Assembly: GCA_007115705.1 (NCBI GenBank)
Contig: QXEO01000549.1
Span: forward strand, 3,275,512 to 3,339,511
Direction of reading: 5' to 3'
Source: Dactylis glomerata
Taxonomy: Eukaryota > Streptophyta > Magnoliopsida > Poales > Poaceae
Length of the DNA stretch: 64,000 nucleotides
This document shows, in pieces, positions 46,956 through 58,518 of the stretch; position 1 is the first letter of the stretch; the number at the start of each line of letters is the position of its first letter. The notes under the pieces are model-generated. The model was given only the letters and a program-made list of their open reading frames with translations, was not told the origin of the DNA and did no database searches. The translations under genes and the position numbers were made by a program.

Positions 46956-48165
46956 TTCTGTAACGCCCTACCTTTTACTAAAGGCAGAACTCCTGTGATA
47001 ATGTGTCATTCCCTGGATCAGTAGATAGCACCACAATACAAAATATAGTAATCATTGCAATAGCATCAATATTACATCGTAAATCCAGAAACATAGGTAT
47101 TCAACCTTACGAGTACATAGCATAAAGCATAGTTGCAGTGAGCCTCCATCTTCATCACGTGCCATAGGAAGACATGTTGGAATGTAGACTCGAGATCCTA
47201 CTGGTCGTTCCTTATCCGAAATGAAAATCTGCACGTTTGAATATGCAGCCCCAAAGGGGTCAGTACAACAACATGCTGGCAAATGACACATATTTGGTGG
47301 CATTTGTGAAAAGACTATACTACATGACATTTGGCTTGGTGGATCTCAAAGGCTAATTTGCATAAAGCCAATTTTATCCTATAATACTTTTCAAAAAATT
47401 TCTTTTAAAATTTTAGTTTATAAGGGTCAAGATAACCCCCATACCTTACATATTGGTCGGTATGTAGTTTCTGGACGAAACTCAACAAAGTTTGAAACAC
47501 AGAAACCACCACCCCGAAGAGTGTATGGCCCTGAGCTTCTCCTGATTGTTTCTAGTCAAGTTTTAAAGCATTCAGAAACGGTGATGAGATTCTTCCGAAC
47601 ATTCCATGCCTAGAGACTCAAATGTCCATAACCGAGGACATGGCTAAACGCTTAGATTTTGACACCTTGCAAGGGTTGTGCACTTTCACCTTAAGACTCA
47701 TTTTACCCCCATAAATAAAATGAGACAAGACCTTTTAGAAAAAGCATTCAACCATCTGGATCTGACCGTGACCCCTATATTTTGCTACCACTCTCTGTCA
47801 GTATCCTATGGCTAAACCCTTAATCCTACTCAATCAAGACAGAGCCTATAATGTCATAAGGCTGTACTGGAAGTACATCTACTCATGGAAGACATATTAA
47901 TCTCTTTAATCCTGAGTGGCCATCCCGAGCAGTATCCTGAGTACACATCCTGTTATGTGGCATGTGCCCCAGAACCCACCTACTCCAACCTCCATAACAA
48001 ACCAATCCACCAAGGTAGTTCATTTTAGTTGAAGTTGTTAATTTATTCACAAAACAACTTTTCATGTGATCACAGCATGGCATCAATATTTTTCATAGTA
48101 TTTAGCATCCTAACAGGTAGGGTTCAGGGATAGCTACTCACTACTAGGATCTAGCATTTTGTAAA

Positions 48166-49704
48166 GGGATTTCTATTTTCGTGCCCTCAGGTCGTTAGTT
48201 GTACTCAATTTTCCCCAGCTCGTTAGTTTTTCCTCAGTTTTCCCCAAGCCCTTGTCTGAAACCCTCAGAAGGAGCTCGGACGGGAGGATTCCCGTTAAGT
48301 TGACCGTTTCCATGCTGACATGTGGGGCCGCGTCATGTGGGGCCGCGTCACGTGGGGCTGGTAGAAAGGGACCACGTGGGACAGGACGAGACCGCGTTTG
48401 GTTGTACGTGAGAGCTCGGTTCTGTCTCTCTCGGGCCAAATTGGCATTGCCTTTTCAGAGCGCCTTTTTCCCCTCTCTCTCTGTAAACAGTTCTCTCTCT
48501 TTTCACCAAATTAGTATCAAATCTAGAGAAGCTTCTATTTCTGTCTTTCTTCAATGATTGCTGCCTTTTGGCCCTCGTTTTTTGCCCAATATGGTAACAA
48601 ATCTAGAAGCTAATCTAGAAGCTAGTATAGTATAATACATAAAATGCATATAGCAGCCAAAAGCAGCCAATAATGATGTTAATGTTCACGACAAACTAAG
48701 ATGAAAATAATATAAGACGCAATGTATGCCCAACATGAAGGTTCTTCATTCTTCATCATATATTTCAGAGTCGCTATATTCCATGAGACGAAAAAAATAT
48801 TGACTGAACTCCTTCCGTCTGCAGTGTGTAGCCAATAGATCCTACAAACGGTATGGCCTTTGTTCTATTTTCATACCGTTGGAATCTAATCTATCCACAT
48901 GTCGTGGCCACTCATCCCAGGCCTTTCTATCATCAAAGTACTGTCTGATATAACCGCCCTCATAGTAGATGCAGCCAGGTCGAACTGTCGGGTGCACTCT
49001 GGTGTCGACGAAGATACATCGTTTATAACTGACGAAGAAGGCACGACTGCCAATGTTGACGGCATGGAGAGAGCGGCTCTCAGTGTCCACACAGTACACC
49101 AATGGTTGACCTTCCTCCAAATGCCTGTTGCCAGTGCTGCCGCCGAACAACACAAGCAGCAGATCACCATCAGACTCCACAAGGTAGAACTTGTCATTTC
49201 CAAGTTCTGGAAATGAAAATAGTGTCTCCATGTTGATAGTGCTCGCGCGCTTCTCCAACTGGACATTGTTGGTGCACACTAATGTTCCGAACTCAAAATT
49301 GTTCACAGCTATTGCATATAATTCACCATTGAACGGGGTAAGGCAACGCAGAGAATCGTCCTCGATCGAAAATCTTCCTTCTCCCCAATCTTCTACATCT
49401 ATATCCTTAGTATGAGAGCTCTCATCGACCCAAGCAATTTCATTGGGGTAACCTGTGCAAATGAAGACTATAGTCGGGGACTTCATTACAGCGACTGACT
49501 GCACAATCATAGATGGCATCTGTGCCTCAAACGTAGCGTTCAAAGTCTTTGTGAGTGGGTTCAGAAGCCATATCTTGTGCGGCTGGTTCCTCTGGGCAAG
49601 AACGATGATGCCACGGTAAAAGCCGACGAAGTAGTATCTAAAAGGGAGTTGATGAAGATAACATTCAGCACTAAGATGTTTACGATTGAAAATAAAAATA
49701 GATT
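48166..49704. mobile_element. Foreign segment in the G LTR, Pack-MULE-like candidate
   Basis: Begins GGGATTTCTATTTTCGTGCC, which resembles a Mutator-like terminal end of grasses, then a GC-rich promoter-like stretch (48240-48440) and a gene fragment on the minus strand. A matching inverted end on the right is not convincing (only GAAAATAAAAAT near 49688), and no 9-bp target duplication is visible because about 2.1 kb of LTR was deleted at the same site. It could be a Mutator-type capture or repair-filler DNA. Confidence 0.45.
48842..49699 (-). pseudogene. DUF295 (F-box-associated) protein fragment
   Basis: Minus-strand frame open from about 49699 to 48842, roughly 285 codons, with no ATG at the left border, so it lacks its N-terminus. 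Visible features of plant DUF295 proteins: YYFVGFYRGIIVLAQRN and KIWLLNPLTK near the start, FYLVESDGDLLLVLFGG in the middle, and KRCIFVDTRVHPTVRPGCIYY near the end, the most characteristic block. The F-box that normally precedes is absent. These proteins are typically components of SCF-type ubiquitin ligases and form large lineage-specific families in grasses. The frame is undamaged, so capture was fairly recent or there has been selection. Confidence 0.7.
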
Positions 49705-50138
49705 GGGCCCACCTGTCGGTGGAAGGAAGAGAGGGTAAGATACCCTTTCGGGAAAACGCGTAACTGGGCCGCGGGCTCGATCTGAGGCTGGGCCGAAAGT
49801 GATCCCCGCGACCTTCTTTTGTATTTTTTTGTACTTTTCTTTTTCTTTTTTCTTTTTCCTATTTGTTTCATATCATTTGCAAATTTGATTCAAATCAATT
49901 CAATCCAATTTCTAAATTCTTCTAAAACACAACACAATGTTTTAAATTAGCAAGAAACATATTTTCAAAGGTAAAACTCATTTTCAAGAAGATCCTTTTT
50001 AAATAGGCCAAAATGCTTTATTTGCATAAAGCAAGATATTGGATTAGGGTTTGAAAATAATCCTTTTAAAATAAGAGGAAAATAATAATTGAAAATCACT
50101 CTCATTCATTGTTTTGAGAAAGCAAACCTTAGTAAATA

Positions 50139-50296
50139 CTCCCTCCGTTTCAAAATATAAGATGTTTTAGGTTTGTGAAGCAAATGTATCTAGACATGTT
50201 TTAGTGTGTATATTCGAGTGAACCTACACACTAAAAGATGTCTAAATACATTTGCTTCACAAAGCTAAAACATCTTATATTTTGAAACGGAGGGAG
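50139..50296. mobile_element. Stowaway MITE in the G 5' LTR
   Basis: 158 bp, starts CTCCCTCCGTTTCAAAATAT and ends with its inverse, flanked by TA (50137-50138, 50297-50298). The 3' LTR of G shows the empty site at about 44322-44335, so the MITE came after G. Non-coding, strongly hairpin-forming. Confidence 0.95.
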
Positions 50297-50548
50297 TATA
50301 ACCCATTTGTGATTCACTACTTTGCAAGCAAGCTTGCATAAGTTTGCATTAAAAAAATATTTTGATACTTGGTTTTTCACAAAGAAGATCTTCAAGAAAT
50401 ACTAGGGAGTTTGAAATAGTTTTCTAATAGAGATTTTAAATAAAATAAAAAAAAAATTAAATCCCTGTGAATTTTCAATCAACACAAGCAAAACAAAAAC
50501 AAAAATTTGACCCCAAAATTTGATAAAATCTTGGGATTTTACAATGTC

Positions 50549-51359
50549 TCCGGCAACTCTGAAGATATGCGGAGGTCAGGATTAGAGCTATACGATGATG
50601 AGCAAACAATATTTTCCTCGGGTTCTAGTCGTGGTGCCAGTAATCGACATCAGGTGTGCATCATAATAAACGACACATCCAAAGAATTCGACACCAAGAA
50701 TAACCCAGTTATCAACTTGCAAAACCTTGAGCTAGGGGCCAACCATAGAGCAGAAGGAGAAACCGATTCAGCCGTTGCGACAAGGGAAAAAGTTCATCTC
50801 ACGGCGGTAGAGTGGCATACAATCAAAGCAGCAGTCAGTCACGGTGCGGTAATACAACCAGATTCGACAAGGGAAGTTTTAATGGGGTATCAATACGCCC
50901 TGCATCAGCAAAAGAAGCGCCTGCTGTAGGAAAAAAGCAAAATAAGGAGAAGGCGCGAGTCAGCCAGCGCAACAAGAAGGATATTGTGAGAGGAGCGTAG
51001 CAATGCGTCATACACTAATGGAGGATGGCACCATATCCGGAACCTCATGAGGATAACCTGGAGCAAGGAAACAGAGGAAATCGCGTACAAAATCTCAACT
51101 CATCATTCTTGTCAGTCGATGAAAGAGGGAACATTGTGTCGAAGACACCTGAAGCAGCACTAGTAGTAGCACAAGCTTATCTCCTAACCACACAGCCAGT
51201 GCTTGGTGATCCACTCGAAATCATGCACCGAGCCACCATACAAAGTCTTGGGTTGATCAAAGATAAACTACAACAAGGGGAAATCTCGCGGCAAGATAGA
51301 TCGCCGCATCAACATAACAGCCCCCAGCAGGGCAGGAGAAGTCGCAGACCCTGATCTCC
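50549..51359 (+). pseudogene. Element F gag, second part
   Basis: Resumes after G. Two overlapping damaged frames: 50549-50929 (LGANHRAEGETDSAVATREK) and 51025-51354 (SKTPEAALVVAQAYLLTTQP, MHRATIQSLGLIKDKLQQGE). The second resembles the linker before the capsid domain in Triticeae Tat-type gag proteins. Stops and a frameshift separate them. Confidence 0.55.
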
Positions 51360-51526
51360 ACGTGACGAAGCACCACAACCATGCCGGTCCAGGTCACCTC
51401 AGCAGGCAAACCACAATTCATGGGACGGAGACGCAAGAAACATCATCATGCAGGCACAGGTAAATAGATCTCGCTATAAGTGGGATGAAGGCAACTGCGA
51501 GGACAAAGAAATAGAGATGGGAGCGT

Positions 51527-53198
51527 TGATGGCTGGCGTGTAGTTGATGACGATGATTATAACCAGTCAGTTGGGGAACCCCAAGCGGAAGGTGTGATGA
51601 GCACAGCAGCAAGCTTTTCCCTCAGTTAGAAACCAAGGTTTGTCGATCAGGAGAAGAAAAGACAATACGACTGAAGGTGATGCTTGCAAGCTTCGCGACA
51701 GCTCCGGACAATTTATATGGCGCCTCGTCCAAGCTTTGCTTTGCGAGCAGCAACGTGGAACCTGCACACAACACAACCAAGTACTTTGTTCCCAAATTGC
51801 GATGAGGTTGACAATCTCACCGGTTTGCTTGAAACAAAGGGTATGAGCGTATCGAGTGGAAAACAGTAGAAGTATGCGAGTAAAGTAAACAATGCGAGTA
51901 AAGTAAACAGTGCGAGTAAAGTAAACAGGTGATAGCAATATGATGGAAATAGGACCGGGGTCCACAGTTCACTAGTGGTGTCTCTCCATAAGATAAATAA
52001 CACATGCTGGGTAAACAAATTACAGTTGGGCAATTGATAGAATAAAGATAACGTGATATGTCAAGAAGATCACTATGCGATTTACTCTGGGCATTACAAC
52101 AAAATACATAGACCACTATCCAACTGCATCTATGTCTAATAATCCACTCACGGGGATATCATCCGAACACCCCATGAGTATTAAGTTGCGAACAACAGAT
52201 AATTGCATTAAGCAAAGTGTGTAATGTAAACAAAGCATATGCCCTCGAGCATATGAATGTTGTTTTCTCCCTAGTAGCAACAGCACATCTACAACCTTAG
52301 AGGTTTCTGTCACTCCCCCAGATTAAATAGAGGCATGAACCCACTATCGAGCATAAATATCCCCTCTTGGAGTCACTAGCAACTACTCGGCTAAGATAGC
52401 TACTAACAACGGAGAGCATGCAAGATCATAAACAACATAGAGATAACATAAGATATATTTCAGTATAGCAACTTAATCATAACACCAATATTCATCGGAT
52501 CCCAACAAACCAAACATGTAGAATTACATAACGGTGATCTCAATCATGTAAGGCAGCTCATGAGATCTACACATGAAGCACATGGTGGAGAAGACAACCG
52601 TCTAGCTACTGCTATGGACCCATAGTCCAAGGTAGACTACTCACTCATCGCTCCGGAGGCAAGCATGGCGATGAAGAAGACCTCCGGTGGCGATTCCCCT
52701 CTCCGGCAGGGTGCCGGGAAGAGCTTCTGGACACTCCCGATCTCGGGTCGACGACGGCGGCGGATCGCGATGTGTTTCTGGAAAATTGATCGGGTACTTA
52801 GGTTTTTCCTGTCGGGGGGTCTTTATAGGCGAAGGGGCATCGTCAGAAGTGGACCGGGGCGGCCTCACACATAGGGGGCGCGGCCAGGGGCCAGGCCACG
52901 CCGCCCTGGTGTGAGGGCCCCTCATGGCCCCACTCCGTCTCCTCTTCGGTTCTCTGGAAGCTCATTGAAATATCTGGACGACTGGCTTTGGTTTTGTCCA
53001 ATTCCGAGAATATTTCCTGTGTAACTTTTCTGAAACACAAAAACAACAGAAAATAGGGAACTGGCACTGTGGCGACTTGTTAATAGGTTAGTTCTGGAAA
53101 ATGCATAAAAGTGCCACAAAGTGTAACAAAACATTAGGCAAATGGTGTAAAAACAAGCATGGAGCATCAAAAATTATGGATACGTTGGAGACGTATCA
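51527..53198 (-). mobile_element. Solo LTR E of the A/C/D family (reverse)
   Basis: 1,672 bp, within one base of the element A LTR length, with TG...CA ends and the 5-bp duplication AGCGT on both sides (51522-51526, 53199-53203). No internal region: result of LTR-LTR recombination. Interrupts F gag. Confidence 0.92.
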
Positions 53199-54275
53199 AG
53201 CGTCATGCTTTACCTACATGGTTCGCAAAACGCAAGTACCCAAGGATTTAAGTTACCCAATGACCAACAAAATTACAATGGATCACAAGAACCCGAGTCA
53301 TGGTTATCCGACTATCTCCAGGCCGTAAAAATACTTGGGGGCTCCAAAGCAACACTGATTCAAAGCTTGCAGTTACACCTCACCAGCGCAGCATGGCCTT
53401 GGTTGAGTAAGTTACCCGGAGATTCTATCGGAAGCTGGAATGAGTTAACAAAATAGTTTACAAGCAACTTTCGATCAACTTACAAGCAACCAGCATTAAT
53501 TAAAGAAATAAAAGCCTGCGTACAGAAAAATGGCGAATTGCTTTGCTCCTATATCCAACACTAGAGCATCATCAAAAACTCAGCCAAAGATGTTTCCGAC
53601 GAGCGGGCGGTCGATGCTTTCATTACTAGATTGCACCATCCGGAATTCATCGAGGAGATGGGTCACTTGAAGCCAAAGAAGGTGTCAGAACGGATGGATA
53701 TAGCTAATAGATTTGCGGATGGTGAAGACACCTACCACAACAAAAGAACATGTTCACCAGAAGACGATCGATCTCAATGCTACAACAACCAATGGCGCAG
53801 ACCGCGAAACTTCGAGAATTATGGTTCACGCAACCAGGTGGCTGCAGGGTATAGAGATAACAACAACCACCACGAGGACGAGCATCGCAAAAATAGCTAT
53901 CACACTGACAACAGGGAAGAATCAGGTCCCAGCAAATCCTTCAGGCCAAGAACATCGAGAGATTACAATTAATCACCCGAGGATATCCTAAACGGACCAT
54001 GTCATATGCATTATGCCTACGTTGACGGGAGAAGAGTTTCAAACCATCTAATGAGAGATTGCCAAACATTCCTAATATTGCAGGAAGTTGTTGGATACAA
54101 GCAAGCCAAAGTGCAGAATCAAAGGTATAAAGGGACACCCGGATCAATAGCGTACAATGCACCACCACCACTACCTAGCCATGGCGGTGCAACGAACCAG
54201 GGACAACCAAACTCGGGTAACCAAAGCCACGGAGGATACATCCAATATAAGGGCCATATAGCTGCAATGATCTAG
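53199..54275 (+). pseudogene. Element F gag capsid and knuckle region
   Basis: From 53205 the capsid core is readable: EPESWLSDYLQAVKILGGSK, LQLHLTSAAWPWLSKLPGDS and GSWNELTK, then a stop at 53454. A second block at 53631-53972 (FIEEMGHLKPKKVSERMDIANRF) is the C-terminal capsid and basic tail, and 54006-54275 (DGRRVSNHLMRDCQTFL) is the knuckle-like end. At least two stops or shifts. Confidence 0.7.
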
Positions 54276-54399
54276 CCAATGCCAAAGTTGAAGAAAGAGC
54301 AAAAAAGCATATCCAAACAAGTAAATCTGGCCATGACATCGCCTCCATCTACTACGGATTATCTCAACTAATCAGATCAAACAGTCAGGTTCAGTGGGG

Positions 54400-55042
54400 C
54401 CGATCACCCGATAAAAGTGCCCCGACCAGGGCACACTCCTATGGTTCTCAAGGAGCAATTGGAGGATATGACGTAGGCAGAGTCTTTATGGACGCAAGAA
54501 GTGGCATAAATCTAATATACGCACGGACCCTAAGGGCAATGAATATTTCTCTCGAGTTCCTACAAACAACAGACTGTTCCTTCCACAGAATAGTACCAGG
54601 GAGTGCCAATTATCCACTGGGAAAGATTGAACTCGACGTTTGCTTTGGAGATCGACACATTTTCTGACGATAAAAGTTGGAGTTTGAAGTAATGTACTGG
54701 CCATCTCAATATTACGCAATCCTGGGACGACCAGCATTTGTGCGCTTCATGGCAGTTCCTCACTACACATATCTTGTGTTAAAAATCCCAAGACCAAACG
54801 GGATCATCACAGTCAAAGGAAGCTTCAAAGTTTCAGACACATGTGATAAAGAGTTCCATAAAATGGCACAGACCTTCGGCATGATGGCAGAATATGTGAG
54901 ACTCAAGGGCGACACTGATCACAACATACTACCCGACATAGGTCGATCCCTTCCCGCTACCCCGCATAGACCAAATAATCGATTCTACAGCGGGTTGTGC
55001 AAGAATTTCCTTCTTGGTTCAGGCTACAACAGATCAAGCTGA
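54400..55042 (+). pseudogene. Element F protease and protease-RT linker remnant
   Basis: Around 54475-54560 the protease motif is present but damaged (MDARSGINLIY, where relatives have D-x-GSG), with stops. 54677-55042 continues YWPSQYYAILGRPAF and KIPRPNGIITVKGSFK, typical of the segment before reverse transcriptase. The fingers domain of the reverse transcriptase is missing by deletion near 55040. Confidence 0.6.
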
Positions 55043-55730
55043 GGGTAGAAGAAGAGGAAAAAACAACATTCATTACACCATATGGAGTGTACGGCTATCA
55101 AGTTATGCCATTCGGCTTAAAAACGCATGAGCAACTTATCAGCAGATGATGCAAAACTGCCTCGGGAAACAAATAGGATGTAATGTCCAAGTATACATCA
55201 ATGATGTGGTAATTACCACAAGAGAGGAGGAAATGCTAATCAGCGATCTACAAGAAACCTTCGACAACTTGGACAGGTACAAGTTAAAATTAAACCCGAC
55301 TAAATGTTCCTTTGGTGTCCCAGCAGGGCAACTCCTCGGATTTTCAGTATTAGCAAGAGGGATTGAGGCCAACCCAGAGAAAATCCAAGCGATACTAACA
55401 ATGGAAAAACCAACAAAATTACACGAGATACAACACTAGCAGGACGAGTCGCAACGTTGAGTCGATTCATCAAAAGGCTTGGCGAAAAGGCACTTCTGTT
55501 CTATGCACTTGTATAAAAGTCAGATAAAAAGTTCGAGTGGACAGAGGAGGCCGATCAGGCATTCGCCCATCTAAAAAGAGTGCTTTCCACACCACCAGCG
55601 TTGGTCGCACCCAATAAAAAAGAGGCACTACTACTATACATTGCAGCCACACATCAGGTGGTAAGCACGGTACTAGTAGTTGAGCACTGCAAAGAACGCT
55701 CATGGAGTCCAGCGGCCGGTATATTTTCTC
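55043..55730 (+). pseudogene. Element F reverse transcriptase remnant
   Basis: Palm motifs: TPYGVYGYQVMPFGLK at about 55078, and the catalytic box reading YINDVV near 55190 instead of Y-x-DD, so one catalytic Asp is replaced by Asn. Thumb and connection follow to 55439, then frames are broken; KSDKKFEWTEEADQAF at about 55525 starts the first RNase H-like connection domain. Confidence 0.65.
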
Positions 55731-56052
55731 AGTGAGGTACTAGTAGTTCACCATGAAAGCAGCGGTACCCGCATTATCAAAAACTTTCATATAGTGTGTT
55801 CATGATAGCATGAAAATTGCGACACTATTTTGCGGTTCACCCTATTATAGTGGTCAATGAGGCACCTCTCTCAAATATCTTGAAAAACCCTGAAGCAACA
55901 GGGTGTGTCTCCTTGTGGGGGATCGAAATTCCCCCCTGGACATCACGTATGAGAAAAGAAAGGCCATCAAATCTCAAATCTTACCAGATTTCACCGCTGA
56001 GTGGCTTGAGCTACAAAACACATGACCACCAGATCTGTCGAGCGTATGGACA

Positions 56053-56469
56053 ATGTACTTCGATGTTTCAAAAAGAGTCGAAGGCGCAGGAGCGGGAGTA
56101 GTGCTAATATCACCACAAGGAGACAAGTTGAAATACGTATTGCGGATGAGTTTCCTGCACGCACCTAATGAAGCCAAATACGAGGCCCTATTGCATGGCA
56201 TGAGAATGGCCAAAGCTTGTGGCGCAACTCATCTAAAAATCTTCGGCGACTCCAACTTGGTGGTCCAGCAAGTAATGAATCGATGCGATGCTTTGAGTGA
56301 CAATATGACTGCATATCGGAACTTACATTATTACTTGGAAGAAAATTTTGACGGGTGCGAAGTGTCGCACGTCAGTAGAGCAAGTAACGAGGAAGCCGAT
56401 GTACTCGCAAACATCATGTCCCAATGTCTACCCATACCAACAAGGTTTATTTTGGGAGGAGATAATTGA
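56053..56469 (+). pseudogene. Element F RNase H domain
   Basis: Open 138-codon block: MYFDVSKRVEGAGAGVVLIS, EAKYEALLHGM, IFGDSNLVVQQ and EEADVLAN place the four acidic catalytic residues in order. Position after the connection domain fits the additional, archaeal-type RNase H of the Tat lineage. Cut off from integrase by frameshifts. Confidence 0.65.
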
Positions 56470-56699
56470 AAGATCAATTCAATGTGTCAAATCTTCGGGT
56501 TCAAAGAAACTAAAGCCGCAATTCGTGGCAGACACGAGGGTTGAGACAGCAGAAGTAGAGTCTGGTGATGGACCAGAGCCAAAAGAGGTCATGATGATTG
56601 AAGTCACTTGGATGTAACCGTATCTGGCATACATGTTAAATAAAAAGCTACTCGAAGATGTAGTTGAAGCATGAAGGATAGTTCGACGATCTAAAGCTT

Positions 56700-57515
56700 T
56701 TGTCATTGTTAAAGGATAACTCTACAACAAGAGTATTTCTGGGGTACTACAACAGTGTGTTACACCTCAAGAAGGGCAAGCTATATTACATGACATCCAC
56801 ACAGGGGTATACACGCGGTCATCACGCAAGCAGTCGAGCAATAGCATCCAAAGCTTTTAGAGCAGGTTTTTATTGGTTAACAGCAGTCGATGACGCAAAA
56901 GACATTGTTTGTCGCTGCGAAGCATGCCAAAAATTTGCATCCAGGCCTCATGCCCCGACAGATGAACTTCAGCCGATACCTCTAGCTTGGCCGTTTGCAC
57001 AATGGGGCCTGGATATGGTTGGCAAGTTGCATAAGTCATGGCCAAGTGGGCACGTCTACATGTTGGTCGCAGTCGACAAATTCACCAAGTGGATAGAGGC
57101 AGCCCCAGTAACAACTCAAGATTCAATGGCAGCAGTGAACTTCATCAAATCAATAGTATTTTGCTTCGGAGTGCCACATAACATCATAACTGACAATGGC
57201 ACAAATTTTACATCCAAAGAATTCAAAGATTACTATGAGAGCATGAGCATCAAGCTAAACTTCGCCTTCGTTGCGCACCCACAGACAAATGGGCAAGTCG
57301 AAAAAGCCAACAGACTAATATGCAACGGCATAAAGAAAAGACTGCTAGCACCACTTGAGAAAGCCAAACACGCCTGGGTAGATGAGTTACCCTCCGTGCT
57401 TTGGAGTTTGAGAACAACTCCAAACATAGCAACTCAAGAAACATCTTTCTTTCTGGTCGTGGCAAACGCGACACAATCGCCCTATAATGTGTTCAACAAA
57501 TTGGTCCAGTCGTAA
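56700..57515 (+). pseudogene. Element F integrase
   Basis: 271 open codons: zinc-binding region (GHHASSR...CRCEACQ), then the D, D, E triad in GLDMVG, ITDNGTNF and GQVEKANR (about residues 104, 164 and 200). The domain itself is undamaged, but the rest of pol is broken and the C-terminus is truncated at 57515. No chromodomain, as expected for Tat. Confidence 0.75.
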
Positions 57516-57768
57516 AGGCACCAGATTTGCAACAAATTTATCGCGAATACGAGAAGGCGCAAAATAAAAAATACAAAGGGGAAAACCTCAGAACTATTTA
57601 GTTCCATTGGTCTTTCCCTGACAACGTACGGGAAAAGGACATATATGACATTCAAGAGAAACATACTTCAACAAAAGAGTACGGTCATTGGTAGCAGAAG
57701 ATTATAGCAAAAGGAGTCAACTAAATAATTATTGCATGAAACAGAGTAACCCTAGGGACCTCACATCT

Positions 57769-58355
57769 TCACTTGGATGCAGGAACATACTTCTTCTGGC
57801 ATTGGGTGCCATCAAATATCTTGACGTCAAACTTGGAAGTACCGCAGTGGTAGTTAAACAGCAAGATCCAGCCTTGATGCAGATCATAATCTTCAGCAAA
57901 GCGCGACCAACTTCCCTTGAAGAAAACATCGCCTTTACCATCATAATATACTTCCAATTCATATGGTGGCCCATCGCTGGAGCTTCTCAGAGGATAGCTT
58001 CATGGAGCTCATGGCCATCCATGAATTCAACAGATTTTAGAGGAAGGCGCTGACCCTCACGACATTGGGCGCCAGCAAACACAAAGAAGCAGAACACATT
58101 ATCTGCAGATGCTGGTGGCAAGATAGGTTGGGCCAAACTTACATTCGGAGCAGTGGAGGCACCCACAATTACAAGAGACAATTTTTTGTTTTTGCTTTCT
58201 AATGGGCGACCGCGGCGGCGCTTCACCGGAGTGGTCGATGTCGACGCTGCAACGACGGTCTTGGACTTATTCTTACTACCTCGAGGGCGCCCGTGACCGC
58301 GCTTCTCAATGATGACTGGAACATCATCTAGGTTGACAATGACAGTATCAGCCAT
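57769..58355 (-). pseudogene. Antisense AT-hook plus B3-like gene inside element F, one frameshift
   Basis: Minus strand. 58355-57987 encodes an N-terminal acidic start (ADTVIVNLDDVPVIIE), then two AT-hook-like repeats (GHGRPRGSKNKSK and RRRGRPLESKNKK), a linker and VEFMDGHELHEAIL. A single-base shift near 57992 moves the frame, after which 57984-57769 reads as the core of a B3 DNA-binding domain: VYYDGKGDVFFKGSWSRFAE, DLHQGWILLFNYHCGTSKF, DVKIFDG. AT-hooks bind the minor groove of AT-rich DNA; B3 domains are plant transcription-factor domains. It lies between integrase and 3' LTR, opposite to gag-pol, where some Tat elements (for example Grande) are known to carry antisense frames. A start at 58355 is supported by position only. 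Confidence 0.6.
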
Positions 58356-58518
58356 AGTGTCAAATGAGTTAGAATTGGAGGAAGGAATAAGAAATGCAAC
58401 AGGCGCAAGGAAGAAGACGATGTGGCGGCGGTGGTTAACAGTAAAAGGAATAGGTTTAAGGGGTAAAAGGAGATCCCCTTTTATAAGTCAGAGAGCCAGG
58501 CCTTGGGCCAGATTATAA

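Larger units (their letters stand above)
40610..50543 (-). mobile_element. Element G: non-autonomous Gypsy-type element (reverse)
   Basis: 9,934 bp with TSD ATGTC. Orientation is set by the initiator tRNA-Met primer site at 46955-46944 (reverse) and a polypurine-like AAGGGTGGTAGTC at 44592-44580 (reverse). Hence the 5' LTR is 50543-46959 and the 3' LTR 44579-40610. The 2.4-kb interior has an accessory frame, a gag remnant and no pol. The 5' LTR has lost about 2.1 kb in exchange for a 1.5-kb foreign segment and later gained a MITE. Confidence 0.88.
46959..50543 (-). repeat. Element G 5' LTR (reverse), rearranged
   Basis: 3,585 bp. 46959-48165 matches 40610-41804 and 49705-50543 matches the outer part of the 3' LTR; between them 48166-49704 is unrelated. 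A Stowaway MITE adds 158 bp. Because the central LTR part is gone, normal promoter function is doubtful. Confidence 0.8.

Noticed and set aside
48252..48557. Plus-strand frame next to the DUF295 fragment
   Set aside because: Promoter-like or UTR-like GC-rich DNA, overlapped by reverse frames; no domain.
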